From: Paenibacillus validus NBRC 15382
GTDB taxonomy: Bacteria; Bacillota; Bacilli; Paenibacillales; NBRC-103111
Length of the DNA stretch: 64,000 bases
Direction: 5' to 3'
NCBI RefSeq assembly: GCF_004000985.1
Contig: NZ_BIMH01000009.1
Coordinates: 62,001-126,000 of the forward strand
The position numbers and the translations under genes are program-made. How positions within the stretch are numbered: position 1 is the first letter of the stretch; every line of letters starts with the position of its first letter. Below the pieces are notes generated by a model. It made no database searches and was not told where the DNA came from. It saw only the letters and a list, made by a program, of their open reading frames with translations. Positions 15,829 through 24,799 of the stretch are shown one piece after another.

Positions 15829-15932
15829 ACCTTCTCTCTCCTTTGAAGGTAACGATTCACATCGGCCTTATTGTTTGCCAAGAACCGCCGCGGCATGCGC
15901 CTCTGGCGATAAACGCCATTTCCAGCGTCAAT

Positions 15933-15960
15933 AAGCCGACTTCTCCGGCGAGGTCGGCTT
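15933..15960 (-). terminator. Hairpin after aspA
   Basis: AAGCCGAC (15933-15940) pairs with GTCGGCTT (15953-15960), 22 bases past the aspA stop. The following T-run on the minus strand is weak (TTATT). Confidence 0.6.
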
Positions 15961-15981
15961 CGGTCATTATTCAATTGAAGC

Positions 15982-17436
15982 TCACGGCTTCGGCTTTTCG
16001 CTTCCTGCCGGGGGTTCCGTATGCAGCAGCGACGCGCCGGCAATGCCGGGTTTCGTCATTTCATAGGGGTCGAGGATGATGTTTAATTCGTCCTCGCGAA
16101 GCACGTCGTAGAGAAGGCACAATTCCCGCACCGATTTGCCCGTCTCGATCGCCTCGCGCGCGATTCGCGCAACCGGCTCATACCCGAGGTGCGGGTTCAA
16201 TGCCGTAATGACGCCGACGCTGCGCTCCACGTAATTGCGGCACAGCTCCACGTTAGGCTCGATGCCGTCCAGGCAGTGCGTCTTGAATACTTTAAACACC
16301 TGTGTCATCATGCCGAGCGACTGCAGCAGGTTAAAGACGAGCACCGGTTCCATGACGTTCAGCTCGAGCTGCCCCGCTTCCGAAGCCAGGCAGATCGTAT
16401 GGTCGTTACCGATCACTTGGAAGGCGACCTGGTTCACAACTTCGCACATCACCGGGTTCACCTTGCCGGGCATGATCGACGATCCCGGCTGCCGTGCGGG
16501 CAGGTTAATCTCGTTCAGTCCGGCCCGGGGGCCCGAAGCCATCAGCCGCAGATCGTTGGCGATCTTGGACATGTTGATCATACATACCTTCAAGGCCGCG
16601 GACACTTCCGTGTAAGCATCCGTATTTTGCGTAGCGTCCACCAGATGCTCTGCGCTCACAAGCGGGTAACCCGTCAGCTCGGCCAACAGCTCGGCCACCC
16701 GTTTGATATAGCGGGGGTCGGCATTCAGTCCCGTGCCGACCGCGGTCGCGCCCATGTTAATTTCGTACAAATGCTGCCGCGCCTGACCGATTCGGGTCAT
16801 GTCGCGGGAGAACACCCGCCGGTACGCTTCGAATTCCTGGCCGAGCCGGATCGGTACCCCGTCCTGCAGGTGGGTGCGGCCCATTTTGATAATGCCGTCA
16901 AATGCAACGGCCTTCGCGCGGAAGCTCTCGTGCAGGTCGTGCATCGCGGCCATCAGCTGGTCCAGCATACGCAGCACCGCAATATGAATCGCGGTCGGAA
17001 ATACATCGTTCGTCGACTGCGCCATGTTGACGTGCGTATTCGGGCTCAGCATGAAGTAGTTGCCCTTCTCCCCGCCAAGCAGCTCGATCCCGCGGTTCGC
17101 GATCACTTCGTTGGCGTTCATGTTGATCGAAGTGCCGGCGCCGCCTTGAATCGGATCAACGATAAATTGGTCGTGCCATAGGCCTGCTATCATTTCGTCG
17201 GCTGCCTTCACAATCACTTCGCCGAACTTCGGCTTCAACTGCCCGGTTTCCATATTGGCAAGGGCTGCGGCTTTCTTGACGATCGCCAACGCCACGATCA
17301 ATTCCCGGTGAATCCGGTAGCCCGTGATCGGGAAATTATCTACCGCGCGCAACGTTTGTACACCGTAGTATGCATGAATAGGAACCTCTTTGCTTCCCAA
17401 AAAATCTTTTTCTATCCGAAAGCCGGCTTCCGCCAT
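15982..17436 (-). CDS. aspA: Aspartate ammonia-lyase (aspartase)
   Basis: Aspartase converts L-aspartate to fumarate and ammonia. The protein (about 484 residues) carries the fumarase/aspartase signature GSSIMPGKVNPVMCEVVNQ, the GGAGTSINMNANEVIANR active-site segment and SPNTHVNMAQSTNDVFPTA. N-terminal FRIEKDFLGSKEVP favours aspartase over fumarase. The ATG at 17436 is 9 bases from GAAAGG; another ATG at 17445 directly abuts that Shine-Dalgarno and is less likely. It is transcribed alone, with hairpins on both sides. Confidence 0.93.
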   Translation of the reverse strand: MAEAGFRIEKDFLGSKEVPIHAYYGVQTLRAVDNFPITGYRIHRELIVALAIVKKAAALANMETGQLKPKFGEVIVKAADEMIAGLWHDQFIVDPIQGGAGTSINMNANEVIANRGIELLGGEKGNYFMLSPNTHVNMAQSTNDVFPTAIHIAVLRMLDQLMAAMHDLHESFRAKAVAFDGIIKMGRTHLQDGVPIRLGQEFEAYRRVFSRDMTRIGQARQHLYEINMGATAVGTGLNADPRYIKRVAELLAELTGYPLVSAEHLVDATQNTDAYTEVSAALKVCMINMSKIANDLRLMASGPRAGLNEINLPARQPGSSIMPGKVNPVMCEVVNQVAFQVIGNDHTICLASEAGQLELNVMEPVLVFNLLQSLGMMTQVFKVFKTHCLDGIEPNVELCRNYVERSVGVITALNPHLGYEPVARIAREAIETGKSVRELCLLYDVLREDELNIILDPYEMTKPGIAGASLLHTEPPAGSEKPKP

Positions 17437-17524
17437 ACCCCTCATCCTTTCCCGCTCTTCTTTCCCGCAATATTTCAGCGTTCCCTTGCACCGATACGGC
17501 TATACCCCTTCCGAAGCAAACCAA

Positions 17525-17560
17525 AGAGCCGAGCCTCCCGCCAAGGGAAAGCCCGGCTCT
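17525..17560 (-). terminator. Hairpin after the acetyl esterase gene
   Basis: AGAGCCG (17525-17531) pairs with CGGCTCT (17554-17560), followed on the minus strand by TTTGGTTTG. It separates the esterase from aspA. Confidence 0.6.
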
Positions 17561-17582
17561 GCACCGTTGACCTTCTGGAGCT

Positions 17583-18548
17583 TTACAACGCGCTTAAGAA
17601 ACGAATAATTTTATCATGCATCCCCGGCAAGTTCTCATGGCCGAAGTCCGGATAAATTTCCGTGCGGACGGTCGTCTTCATCTTATTAATCGCTGCGAAC
17701 TGCGTCGAAGGCGGGCACACGGTATCGGCCAATCCGACGCCGACGAGGACGTCCGCCCCGACGCGGGACGCCAGATGTTGAATATCGATATAACCGAGCT
17801 TCGTAAAAATTTTGTCCTCCCGAATATGCTGCGGATCGGCATGGCGGAAGAACGTCTTCAGCTCGGCGTAAGCGTCTTTGCACAAATCCATTTCCCAGAC
17901 GCGTCTGTAGTCGCTCAGGAAAGGATAAACCGGCGCCGCCTTGCGGATACGCGGTTCGAGGGCGGCGCACGCAATCGTCAACGCGCCGCCTTGCGACCAT
18001 CCGGTGGCGCCGACTCTTGCCTCGTCGACTTCCGGGAAGCCCATGACGACGGAGGCCAGCAGCGCCGTATCGAGAAAGATGTGGCGGAACAGCAGATTGT
18101 GCGGGTCCGGATCGTTCAAGCCCCGAATGATATGACCGTGGTGCGTATTGCCCAAGACGCCGCCCGAATCTTCCGACAAGCCGGCTTGTCCGCGAACGTC
18201 GAGGGACGCGATGGAAAATCCGAGCGCCGCATACGCCAGCTTATCCGTCCAGTCGCCGCTGCTGCCTGTGTACCCGTGGAAATGCAGGACGGCCGGATGC
18301 GGTCCCTCCGATTGCTTCGGCCTGACATATTTGGCGTGAATGCGAGCGCCCCTCACCCCGTTGAAATATAAATGAAAACATTCCGCGAACGGGACCTGAA
18401 ACTCGGCGGGCACGAGCTCCACCTGCGGATCTACCGCTTTCATTTCCTCAAGCGCCTGGTTCCAATAAGCTTCAAAATCGGCCGGCCGGGGGTTGCGGCC
18501 CTCATAGGTACGCAATTGGGCAAGCGGCATGTCAACTAACGGCATCAT
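17583..18548 (-). CDS. CE7 acetylxylan esterase / cephalosporin-C deacetylase
   Basis: A 321-residue alpha/beta hydrolase of carbohydrate esterase family 7, which removes acetyl groups from xylo-oligosaccharides and cephalosporin C inside the cell. The diagnostic RGQ (DVRGQAG), the nucleophile elbow GWSQGG and the C-terminal HE (FGHENLPG) are all seen, with the catalytic Asp in GLADTVCPPST. There is no signal peptide. Four ATGs run in tandem; the third (18548), 6 bases after AAAAAAGG, is the best start. Its probable substrate links it to the xylose genes at 58-62 kb, though they are not adjacent. Confidence 0.92.
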   Translation of the reverse strand: MMPLVDMPLAQLRTYEGRNPRPADFEAYWNQALEEMKAVDPQVELVPAEFQVPFAECFHLYFNGVRGARIHAKYVRPKQSEGPHPAVLHFHGYTGSSGDWTDKLAYAALGFSIASLDVRGQAGLSEDSGGVLGNTHHGHIIRGLNDPDPHNLLFRHIFLDTALLASVVMGFPEVDEARVGATGWSQGGALTIACAALEPRIRKAAPVYPFLSDYRRVWEMDLCKDAYAELKTFFRHADPQHIREDKIFTKLGYIDIQHLASRVGADVLVGVGLADTVCPPSTQFAAINKMKTTVRTEIYPDFGHENLPGMHDKIIRFLSAL

Positions 18549-18660
18549 CATCATCCTTTTTTATTCACTGGAAAATTGGTTCTTCATTCCAACTATACGC
18601 GGTGACATTCCGCTTTTCAACGGTATCATGGCGCGCCCGATTCGCTCTTCCGGCAGATTT

Positions 18661-18708
18661 AAATAAAGCAGCCTCCGGCTCCGCATGAAGGGCGGCTCCA
18701 GAGGCTGC
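18661..18708 (-). terminator. Terminator after the dienelactone hydrolase gene
   Basis: GCAGCCTC (18668-18675) pairs with GAGGCTGC (18701-18708), followed on the minus strand by TTTATTT, just past the stop at 18712. Confidence 0.75.
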
Positions 18709-18711
18709 ATC

Positions 18712-19530
18712 CTAGCTCAGCGTCTCCTGCAGAAATCGAAGCGTCTCGGCATAGGCCGCTCTGGCCGATGCAACGTGGTAGCTCGGGCGCGTATCGTTGA
18801 AGAAGGCGTGCGGGGCGTCCGGATAAATCCGGTAGTCGAAGCGTTTGCCCGCTTGCTCCATCGCCTCGGCGAACGCGGGAACTTCGTCCGTAATCCGCTT
18901 ATCGTTCTCTCCGTATAAACCAAGCACCGGACACCGGATGGAGGACAGCGCGTCCAGGGCTGGAGCCGAGCCATAGAAAATGACGGCTCCTGCAAGCTGC
19001 TCGTCCCTCACGGCCAGCGCCGCCGACAGTGCGCCCCCCATGCAGAAGCCGACCGAAGCGACGCGCTGTCCCCGCGAGTGCTCGCACACCTCGCGCAAGT
19101 AAACGGCCGTTTCGGCAGCCTGCGTGCGAAACGCGTCCTGCAGCCCGCCCAGGTCGAAGAGCCGGTTCAGCGTAGCGGAGATCCCCGACCGCTCGTGCTC
19201 GGGGAGCCGCGCCAGCGCGGTATCCCGTTCTTCCGCATTGCGCCATGCGGACGGCGGAAGCGTGTTCAGGAACTGCTTCGCCGCCTCGATTTGACCGGCA
19301 CCGAGCGCCGGCAATCGTTCGCCGTCCTTCGCGAAAAGGTCGGGTGCGAAGGCAGCGTAGCCCGCTTGCGCCAGACGCCGCGTGACGTCCTGGATATGCT
19401 CGTCCACGCCCCATATTTCCTGCAGCACGATAACGGCGGGAAGCGGCGTTTGTGCCGTAGCCAGTCTTGCCGCATACCCGGTGTACGCTCCTTCCGGCCC
19501 GTATCGGACCCAGTCCGCGATCAAACTCAT
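18712..19530 (-). CDS. Dienelactone hydrolase family protein
   Basis: A 272-residue alpha/beta hydrolase with the dienelactone hydrolase triad: cysteine nucleophile in GFCMGG, aspartate in YGENDKR and histidine in DAPHAFFND. Such enzymes open dienelactones in aromatic breakdown, but many homologues have other carboxylic ester substrates, and no catechol pathway genes are adjacent. An insert of about 30 residues (NTLPPSAWRNAEERD and after) lies between the first strands and the nucleophile. The ATG at 19530 has GGAGG 8 bases upstream. Confidence 0.88.
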   Translation of the reverse strand: MSLIADWVRYGPEGAYTGYAARLATAQTPLPAVIVLQEIWGVDEHIQDVTRRLAQAGYAAFAPDLFAKDGERLPALGAGQIEAAKQFLNTLPPSAWRNAEERDTALARLPEHERSGISATLNRLFDLGGLQDAFRTQAAETAVYLREVCEHSRGQRVASVGFCMGGALSAALAVRDEQLAGAVIFYGSAPALDALSSIRCPVLGLYGENDKRITDEVPAFAEAMEQAGKRFDYRIYPDAPHAFFNDTRPSYHVASARAAYAETLRFLQETLS

Positions 19531-19576
19531 GTTCGGTTCCTCCTTCGGCTTCTTCAGCATGCGCTTCACATAGGAA

Positions 19577-19617
19577 AGAGGCTTTACCCGGTCTTCCTCT
19601 TCCGGTATAAAGCCTCT
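19577..19617 (-). terminator. Hairpin after the MATE gene
   Basis: AGAGGCTTTA (from 19577) pairs with TAAAGCCTCT (19608-19617) with an inner CCGG/CCGG pairing. The minus strand then reads TTTCCTATG. It lies between the MATE gene and the hydrolase. Confidence 0.7.
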
Positions 19618-19673
19618 TGTTGACCTAATCGGATATGCTTCTTATCCGATACGCTTATTTAATTATAACGAAG

Positions 19674-21041
19674 CTAAGGATGAACGGCAACTTGAGCCGC
19701 GTCCGGAGGCGTCAAGGCTTTGTTCAGCGCTTTTTTGCTGCTCCAGCGGACGGTAACGAGCAAGCCGCGCAAATATTCGTCGGCGATCATCGCCGCATAG
19801 ATGCCGATCAAGCCCCACCCCGACTGAATGCCGAGCACATAGGACAGCCCTACGGCGACGATCCACATGGAGAAAAAGCCGTTATATACGACGAAGCGGG
19901 TGTCCCCGATCGCGATTAAAGCATTGCCCACCGCCATGTTGACCATTTTGCCCGGCTGTAAAATCAAATTCAACCCGAGCAGCGACAAGCCGATCGCCAA
20001 GATGCCCGCATCTTGAGTGAAGAACGACAATATGCTCTCGCCTAATACATAAAGAAGCAGCGCACCGATCAAGACGATAACCAAACCGCTGCCGGTTGCC
20101 CGGTATGCGCTGCGGTAGGCCTCTTCTTTGCGCCCGGCGCCGTATAAATAGGCAATCTGGATTTGGACGGCCAAGGCCACCGAGAAGCCGAGCAGGAAGC
20201 AAAACGATTCCAGCGTATTCATATACGTTCTTGCGGCTAAGGCCGACGCGCCCAATTTGGCGACGAACGCATAAATGACCAGCTGGGAGAAAAACCAGGA
20301 GGCCATGTTCAGGCCCAGCGGCCAACCGATACGCAGCACTTCGCGAAACATCGGGCGGTCATACAGCTTCCAGTCGCTCCACTCGAGCCGACGGGAAAAG
20401 GCACCGGCCCAAACGATGAACAGCACTATCGAAGCGACCAATCGGCTCATGACCGTGGATAGGGCCGCACCCTCCAAACCTAACGCCGGGAACCCGAATG
20501 TGCCGTAGATCAGCAAATAGTTCAGAATAATATGAACGACGTTCATCCCAATGGCGACGAACATCGGCGTGCGCGTGTCGCCCGTGCTGCGGATGACGGT
20601 GCTGAGCGTCGACATCACAGCCGTCAAAACCATGCCGCCCCCGACGATGGCGATATACGTCTTGGCAAGCGGCAGCAGCGACACCTCCAGCTGCAGCAAG
20701 GCCGCTACGCGGGCCGCGCCGAAGTAAAGAAGCACGCTCAAGCCAAGCCCGATCACGATCGACGCTTTCACCGTCATGATGCCGATCTTGCGCGCATCTT
20801 CGTTCCGCTGCGCCCCGATCCGCTGAGCGATCAGCACGCCGGCTCCGCCCGCCACGGCGGCGAATAAAATCGTCACCGCGTTAAACAGCTGGTTTGAGAT
20901 CCCGACAACGGCCACCGCATCGTCGGATATGCGGCTTACCATAAACGTATCCGCCGTCCCGAGCAAAAATTGCAAAAACATTTCAATAAAAACGGGCCAC
21001 GCAAGCGCCCATAAGGTCATTTTTTTGTGCGTATCCGTCAT
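19674..21041 (-). CDS. MATE family multidrug efflux transporter
   Basis: A 455-residue integral membrane protein with about 12 hydrophobic helices in two similar halves. It begins with the MATE pattern WPVFIEMFLQFLLGTADTFMVSR and includes AVAVVGISNQLFN and RIGAQRNEDARKIG. MATE proteins export cationic drugs or metabolites by sodium or proton antiport; the substrate here is unknown. GGAGGG stands 10 bases before the ATG. It is divergent from the AraC regulator at 21172, which is a natural candidate for its control, though no operator was identified. Confidence 0.92.
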   Translation of the reverse strand: MTDTHKKMTLWALAWPVFIEMFLQFLLGTADTFMVSRISDDAVAVVGISNQLFNAVTILFAAVAGGAGVLIAQRIGAQRNEDARKIGIMTVKASIVIGLGLSVLLYFGAARVAALLQLEVSLLPLAKTYIAIVGGGMVLTAVMSTLSTVIRSTGDTRTPMFVAIGMNVVHIILNYLLIYGTFGFPALGLEGAALSTVMSRLVASIVLFIVWAGAFSRRLEWSDWKLYDRPMFREVLRIGWPLGLNMASWFFSQLVIYAFVAKLGASALAARTYMNTLESFCFLLGFSVALAVQIQIAYLYGAGRKEEAYRSAYRATGSGLVIVLIGALLLYVLGESILSFFTQDAGILAIGLSLLGLNLILQPGKMVNMAVGNALIAIGDTRFVVYNGFFSMWIVAVGLSYVLGIQSGWGLIGIYAAMIADEYLRGLLVTVRWSSKKALNKALTPPDAAQVAVHP

Positions 21042-21171
21042 GTCCGTAAATCCCTCCTGTCGTCATTACACATTATAGATGGTATACTGGGATTCATATA
21101 TCATATTTGCAACCAGAACTATTAAAATTCAAACTTTACATGCCTATAGTAAGGGGGTGAAAGCGCTGTCT

Positions 21172-22041
21172 GTGCTACAGTTGTCCGTCCCGCCGATGCC
21201 CTATTTCATTGTGAACGGTTTCGCGGCGAACGAGCCGGGCTTCAAACATCCGAACCGTCGGAATATCGGTGTGTTCGATATGCTGCTTGTGCGCAGCGGC
21301 TGCTTGTACATCGCCGAAGAAGACCGGAAATACGAGGTTTCAGCCGGTGACATGTTGATTTTGCGCCCGGATAAACATCATTATCCGACGGCACCCTGTC
21401 AGGAGGAAACGTTGTATTATTGGCTCCACTTCCAAACGTCCGGCGAGTGGCGCGTGTCTGATCCGAACGAATCGGAAACGAGCGATGACCGGGAGGAAAA
21501 GATTCCGGATCGGCTGCGGGTTTTCATTCCGCAAACCATCAAATTTCATATCCCCCAATCTTTTCATATCCCGAAGCCGGCCAAGCTGTTCGCGCTTATG
21601 GATCAGATGATCGAACTGGGCGCCCGTTCCGACAGCTTGTCCCGCTGGAAACAGCAGACGTTGTTTCAGAACCTGCTGGAGCGGCTGCATGAGTCCTGGC
21701 AGTCCGACGAGACGGCGTCCTCCGCCAGATGCGCCGATCAGGCGGCCTCTTATTTGCGGCAGCATTACCACGAGAACGTGTCGGCTCAGGCGCTTGGCGA
21801 AGCGTTGAATTTTCATCCGGTTTATATCGCGCGCTGCATGCAGAAGCAGTTCGGCTGCTCGCCGTTCGAATACTTGATGCATTACCGGCTGGAGCAGGCC
21901 AAGCTGCTGCTGCTGCAAACGGATCTGCCGATCACGCGCATCGCCGACGACGTCGGGTTTAATCAAGCCGCCTACTTCACCTCCTGCTTCGTGAAATATG
22001 TCGGCGCGACGCCTCGCGAATACCGGCGCCGGTTCCAGTAA
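21172..22041 (+). CDS. AraC family transcriptional regulator
   Basis: An N-terminal cupin-like sensing domain (GVFDMLLVRSGCLYIAEEDRKYEVSAGDMLIL) is followed by a C-terminal pair of AraC helix-turn-helix motifs (SAQALGEALNFHPVYIARCMQKQFG and ITRIADDVGFNQAAYFTSCF) ending with the usual TPREYRR. The start is uncertain. The frame is open from 21079, but AAGGGGGTGA at 21151-21160 best serves the GTG at 21172, giving 289 residues. Cupin-AraC proteins usually sense sugars; here it is divergent from a MATE pump. Confidence 0.85.
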   Translation: MLQLSVPPMPYFIVNGFAANEPGFKHPNRRNIGVFDMLLVRSGCLYIAEEDRKYEVSAGDMLILRPDKHHYPTAPCQEETLYYWLHFQTSGEWRVSDPNESETSDDREEKIPDRLRVFIPQTIKFHIPQSFHIPKPAKLFALMDQMIELGARSDSLSRWKQQTLFQNLLERLHESWQSDETASSARCADQAASYLRQHYHENVSAQALGEALNFHPVYIARCMQKQFGCSPFEYLMHYRLEQAKLLLLQTDLPITRIADDVGFNQAAYFTSCFVKYVGATPREYRRRFQ

Positions 22042-22088
22042 AGGCAACCGCGCAAGCGAAAGAAGTCGCCTCCGCTCCGTGCCAAAAG

Positions 22089-22122
22089 CCCCGGCATGCC
22101 TTCAAGCGAAGGCATGCCGGGG
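22089..22122. repeat. Perfect 15-bp inverted repeat, AAGC loop
   Basis: CCCCGGCATGCCTTC (22089-22103) and its exact complement (22108-22122) flank AAGC. The plus strand has no T-run after it; the minus strand has TTTT. It may end leftward transcripts as a second hairpin or act as a boundary element between the araC and export genes. Confidence 0.75.
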
Positions 22123-22163
22123 CCGGGCAGGCGGCACGTATCCGGCCCGGCGCTGCCGCTCAC

Positions 22164-22201
22164 AAAAAAAAGACTGCGCCGGCTTGATCAGCCCGGCACA
22201 G
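22164..22201 (-). terminator. Terminator of the TolC-like export operon
   Basis: A 12-bp stem with one mismatch and one wobble (CTGTGCCGG side pairing with CCGGCGCAG) around GATC, followed by eight T on the minus strand (22164-22171), 12 bases beyond the stop at 22213. Confidence 0.9.
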
Positions 22202-22212
22202 CCCATTTCCCA

Positions 22213-23520
22213 TTACGAGATAAACCCTTTCTCCATCGCGCGCGATTTCTCGCGAAGGACGAAATATTTCAGCTTCGCGGCTTCCAGCGTCGTCTCTTGC
22301 CCGCGCACCTTCAGCTCGAACTTTTGCAAATCGTGCCTGGACAGGACGCCTGCGTCGTAACGCACCTTCATTTTATTCAAGTCCGCCTTCACTTCGGCCG
22401 TATTCCGCGCTTCCGTCGTATAGGCCAGATAGGCGTTCTCCGCTTCCGTGTACACGGCCTCGATTTTCTTCGTCAGCTCCAGCTGCGTCTGCTCGTTCTT
22501 CATGCCCGAAATCGCCAGGTTTACGCTCAAATAGTTGCCCCCATACGTATTTTGGGTTACCGTATTGGACTGCTGCCACGCCGCTTCGTCGATATTGTTC
22601 GCGCTCATCTTCATCTGATAGGCGTTCTTCAGGATCGTTTCCGTATCCGCTCGCTGCACGGGTTCTACGGTGACGATCGCGATGTCCTTCACTTCCAGCG
22701 AAGGATTGTACGCGATCCCGATGTCGAACGAAAGCTGCACCAGCGCCAGCTTGTAATTTTGGTTCAGCAGGGCGAGCTCGTCCTTGTGCTTGTTCAGCGC
22801 TTTGGTCGCCGTCAGCACGTCTTCGTTCGAGGCCAGCCCTTGTTCGCGGAAAAGCATCGCTTTCTTCACTTCTTTGTCCAGCACGGAAGCGTAATCCTGC
22901 ATAAAGGCAAGCTGCTTCTTCAAGCCGAGCAGCTGCACGTATTGGGCGGTCGTCTGCAGCCGGATGGCTTCAACCGCCTCGTCCTTCTGCAGCAGCGCGT
23001 TGCGTTGGTCCGTGCTCAACTGGTGCGCCGTCGTCTTCAATTGCTCGCGCTGCTGCTGGATGATCTCATTCATGCCGGCGCTCATCGTACCCATGCCTTG
23101 GATAAGCTGATTGATCGCCTTATTCGTGACGGTCGTCACCGGCCCGAGCCACAGGTTGTCCGCCGGATCGACGGCTACTCCTTGCGCATTCATCCCGGCG
23201 ACCATCTCCTCGGGCGTATCCGGTAAATGTCCGCCTGTGAACGAGCCGCCTACCAGCGATTCCCGCTGTGCTTTTAAATCCTGCTCCTTCGAGTTTAACG
23301 CCGCATATTTCAACAGGAGCAGCTGCAGGTTGTTCGAGTCCGTCAACGCACGTTCCAGCACCGACGGCAAGTCGATCGAAGCGACCGTCTCCAGGACCGG
23401 GGCGCTCAAGTACAGGTTTTGCTTCGGATCTTCCGTTACCGTCTCGGCATAAACGGCCGGTTGGACAGCGGCAGCAATCAAAAGTGCGGCGCAAAAGCCC
23501 GCAAATGTTCTTCGGTTCAT
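22213..23520 (-). CDS. TolC-family outer-membrane-efflux-like protein
   Basis: A 435-residue exported protein: signal peptide MNRRTFAGFCAALLIAAAV with a likely cut after VYA, then long amphipathic helices with repeated coiled-coil character (for example LFREQGLASNEDVLTATKALNKHKDELALL, a typical TolC helix-pair pattern) and a duplicated architecture. TolC proteins form outer-membrane tunnels in Gram-negatives, yet everything else here is Bacillales. Homologues do occur in Paenibacillus-type genomes, where their location and partner are unclear. It is the last gene of the TetR-HlyD-ABC-2 operon, 22 bases after the permease. The start at 23520 fits the signal peptide and a GGGAGA about 10 bases upstream. 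Confidence 0.8.
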   Translation of the reverse strand: MNRRTFAGFCAALLIAAAVQPAVYAETVTEDPKQNLYLSAPVLETVASIDLPSVLERALTDSNNLQLLLLKYAALNSKEQDLKAQRESLVGGSFTGGHLPDTPEEMVAGMNAQGVAVDPADNLWLGPVTTVTNKAINQLIQGMGTMSAGMNEIIQQQREQLKTTAHQLSTDQRNALLQKDEAVEAIRLQTTAQYVQLLGLKKQLAFMQDYASVLDKEVKKAMLFREQGLASNEDVLTATKALNKHKDELALLNQNYKLALVQLSFDIGIAYNPSLEVKDIAIVTVEPVQRADTETILKNAYQMKMSANNIDEAAWQQSNTVTQNTYGGNYLSVNLAISGMKNEQTQLELTKKIEAVYTEAENAYLAYTTEARNTAEVKADLNKMKVRYDAGVLSRHDLQKFELKVRGQETTLEAAKLKYFVLREKSRAMEKGFIS

Positions 23521-23542
23521 TCTCGTTCCATCTCCCTCAATA

Positions 23543-24793
23543 TTATAGGGTAAGCCCGCTTCCGTTTCCGGTTGCGGTTCCCGTTCCCGCAGGCTCGGCG
23601 CGAACCGCAACCGGCGCAGCCGCATCCTCCGGCGTCGTCTTGCGAAACACGGCAAAGCGCGTCAGCAGCATCGCCGCCATGAACGTCACGAGTCCCATCA
23701 TCACGAGCGCCAGGCAATCGTAACCGATTGCGCTGTAATCGTTCGCCTTCACGAATACGCTGCGCACCCCGTCCAGGAAATAGGTCAGCGGCAGCAGATG
23801 CCCCAGAACCTGCAGCGCCCTCGGCATCGCTTCGAACGGCCAGGTAAAGCCGGACAGCAGGAACGAAGGCACCGCGATCAGCATCGCCGTCTGCGTCGCC
23901 CCGAGCTGATTGCCCGAGAACATGCTGATCAAATACCCGATCCCGCACACCGCGAACGTGAAGGACATCACGACCGCCAGCCCGGCGAACAAACTGCCGG
24001 CAAGCGGCGCCCCGAATAAATACGACGCGATCAGCAGCGCAATCGTCGTGTTAAACAAATTGATCAGGAAATAAGGCGCCGTCTTGGCGTACGCGATCCG
24101 CCAAGGATCGCGTTTCCATGCCGCATAACGCTGCCAGGTCCCGCCGTCTTTCTCCCGCGTGACGGTCAGCGAAATGCCGAGAAACAGCACCTGCTGCAAA
24201 ATGGCTCCGACCAGACCGTACATCATAAAGTCGCTGTAATTAAACGTCGGGTTGTACAGTACCCGATAGCGAAACGGAATCGGCGACAGCACGTTCGCCA
24301 CCTGTTCGTCCTGCAGGCCTTGCTGCAGCTTCATTTTTTTGGCTGACAGGCCCATGCTGAACGTGGTGATGACTTCGTTCGCGCCCTTGGTCGCGGAATT
24401 CGAGTACAGCATGTTGCTGCCGTCGACCCACGTGAGCAGCGGCAGCGTCTGGCCCTGCTTCAAGCTCGCTTCGAACCGGCTCGGAATGAACAACCCGACC
24501 TTCGCTTCCCCGGAGGCGATCGCTCGCCTGACCTCCTCCTCGGTATGCGCCTCGCGCGTCACCTGGAACGATTCGCTTTCCTCGAAAGCTTGAATGATTT
24601 GACGGCTGAGCGGGCTTTGATCTTCGTCCATGACAATCGTCGTCATCTCGGTCACCTTGTGGTGGGTATAAAGCGAGCCGAACAGCAGCGTATACATGAC
24701 CGGCACGATGAAAAGAATTAAGAACAGCCGCCTGTCTTTGATAATGTGTCTCCACTCGTCGGCAATGACGCCGCCTACTTTAAGCTCCGTCAC
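23543..24793 (-). CDS. ABC-2 type export permease
   Basis: A 416-residue ABC-2 permease of the YhhJ/YbhR type: one N-terminal helix (RRLFLILFIVPVMYTLLFG), a large external domain of about 150 residues, and five or so C-terminal helices with the QLGATQTAMLIAVPSFLLSGFTWPFEAMP element. These permeases pair with an ATPase and an HlyD-like adaptor to export drugs or lipids. No ATPase gene is present in the operon, so one encoded elsewhere must energise it or the system is incomplete. The start is GTG, with GGAAGGGTGA upstream. The C-terminal tail is Ala/Gly/Thr-rich. Confidence 0.9.
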   Translation of the reverse strand: MTELKVGGVIADEWRHIIKDRRLFLILFIVPVMYTLLFGSLYTHHKVTEMTTIVMDEDQSPLSRQIIQAFEESESFQVTREAHTEEEVRRAIASGEAKVGLFIPSRFEASLKQGQTLPLLTWVDGSNMLYSNSATKGANEVITTFSMGLSAKKMKLQQGLQDEQVANVLSPIPFRYRVLYNPTFNYSDFMMYGLVGAILQQVLFLGISLTVTREKDGGTWQRYAAWKRDPWRIAYAKTAPYFLINLFNTTIALLIASYLFGAPLAGSLFAGLAVVMSFTFAVCGIGYLISMFSGNQLGATQTAMLIAVPSFLLSGFTWPFEAMPRALQVLGHLLPLTYFLDGVRSVFVKANDYSAIGYDCLALVMMGLVTFMAAMLLTRFAVFRKTTPEDAAAPVAVRAEPAGTGTATGNGSGLTL

Positions 24794-24799
24794 GACCGA

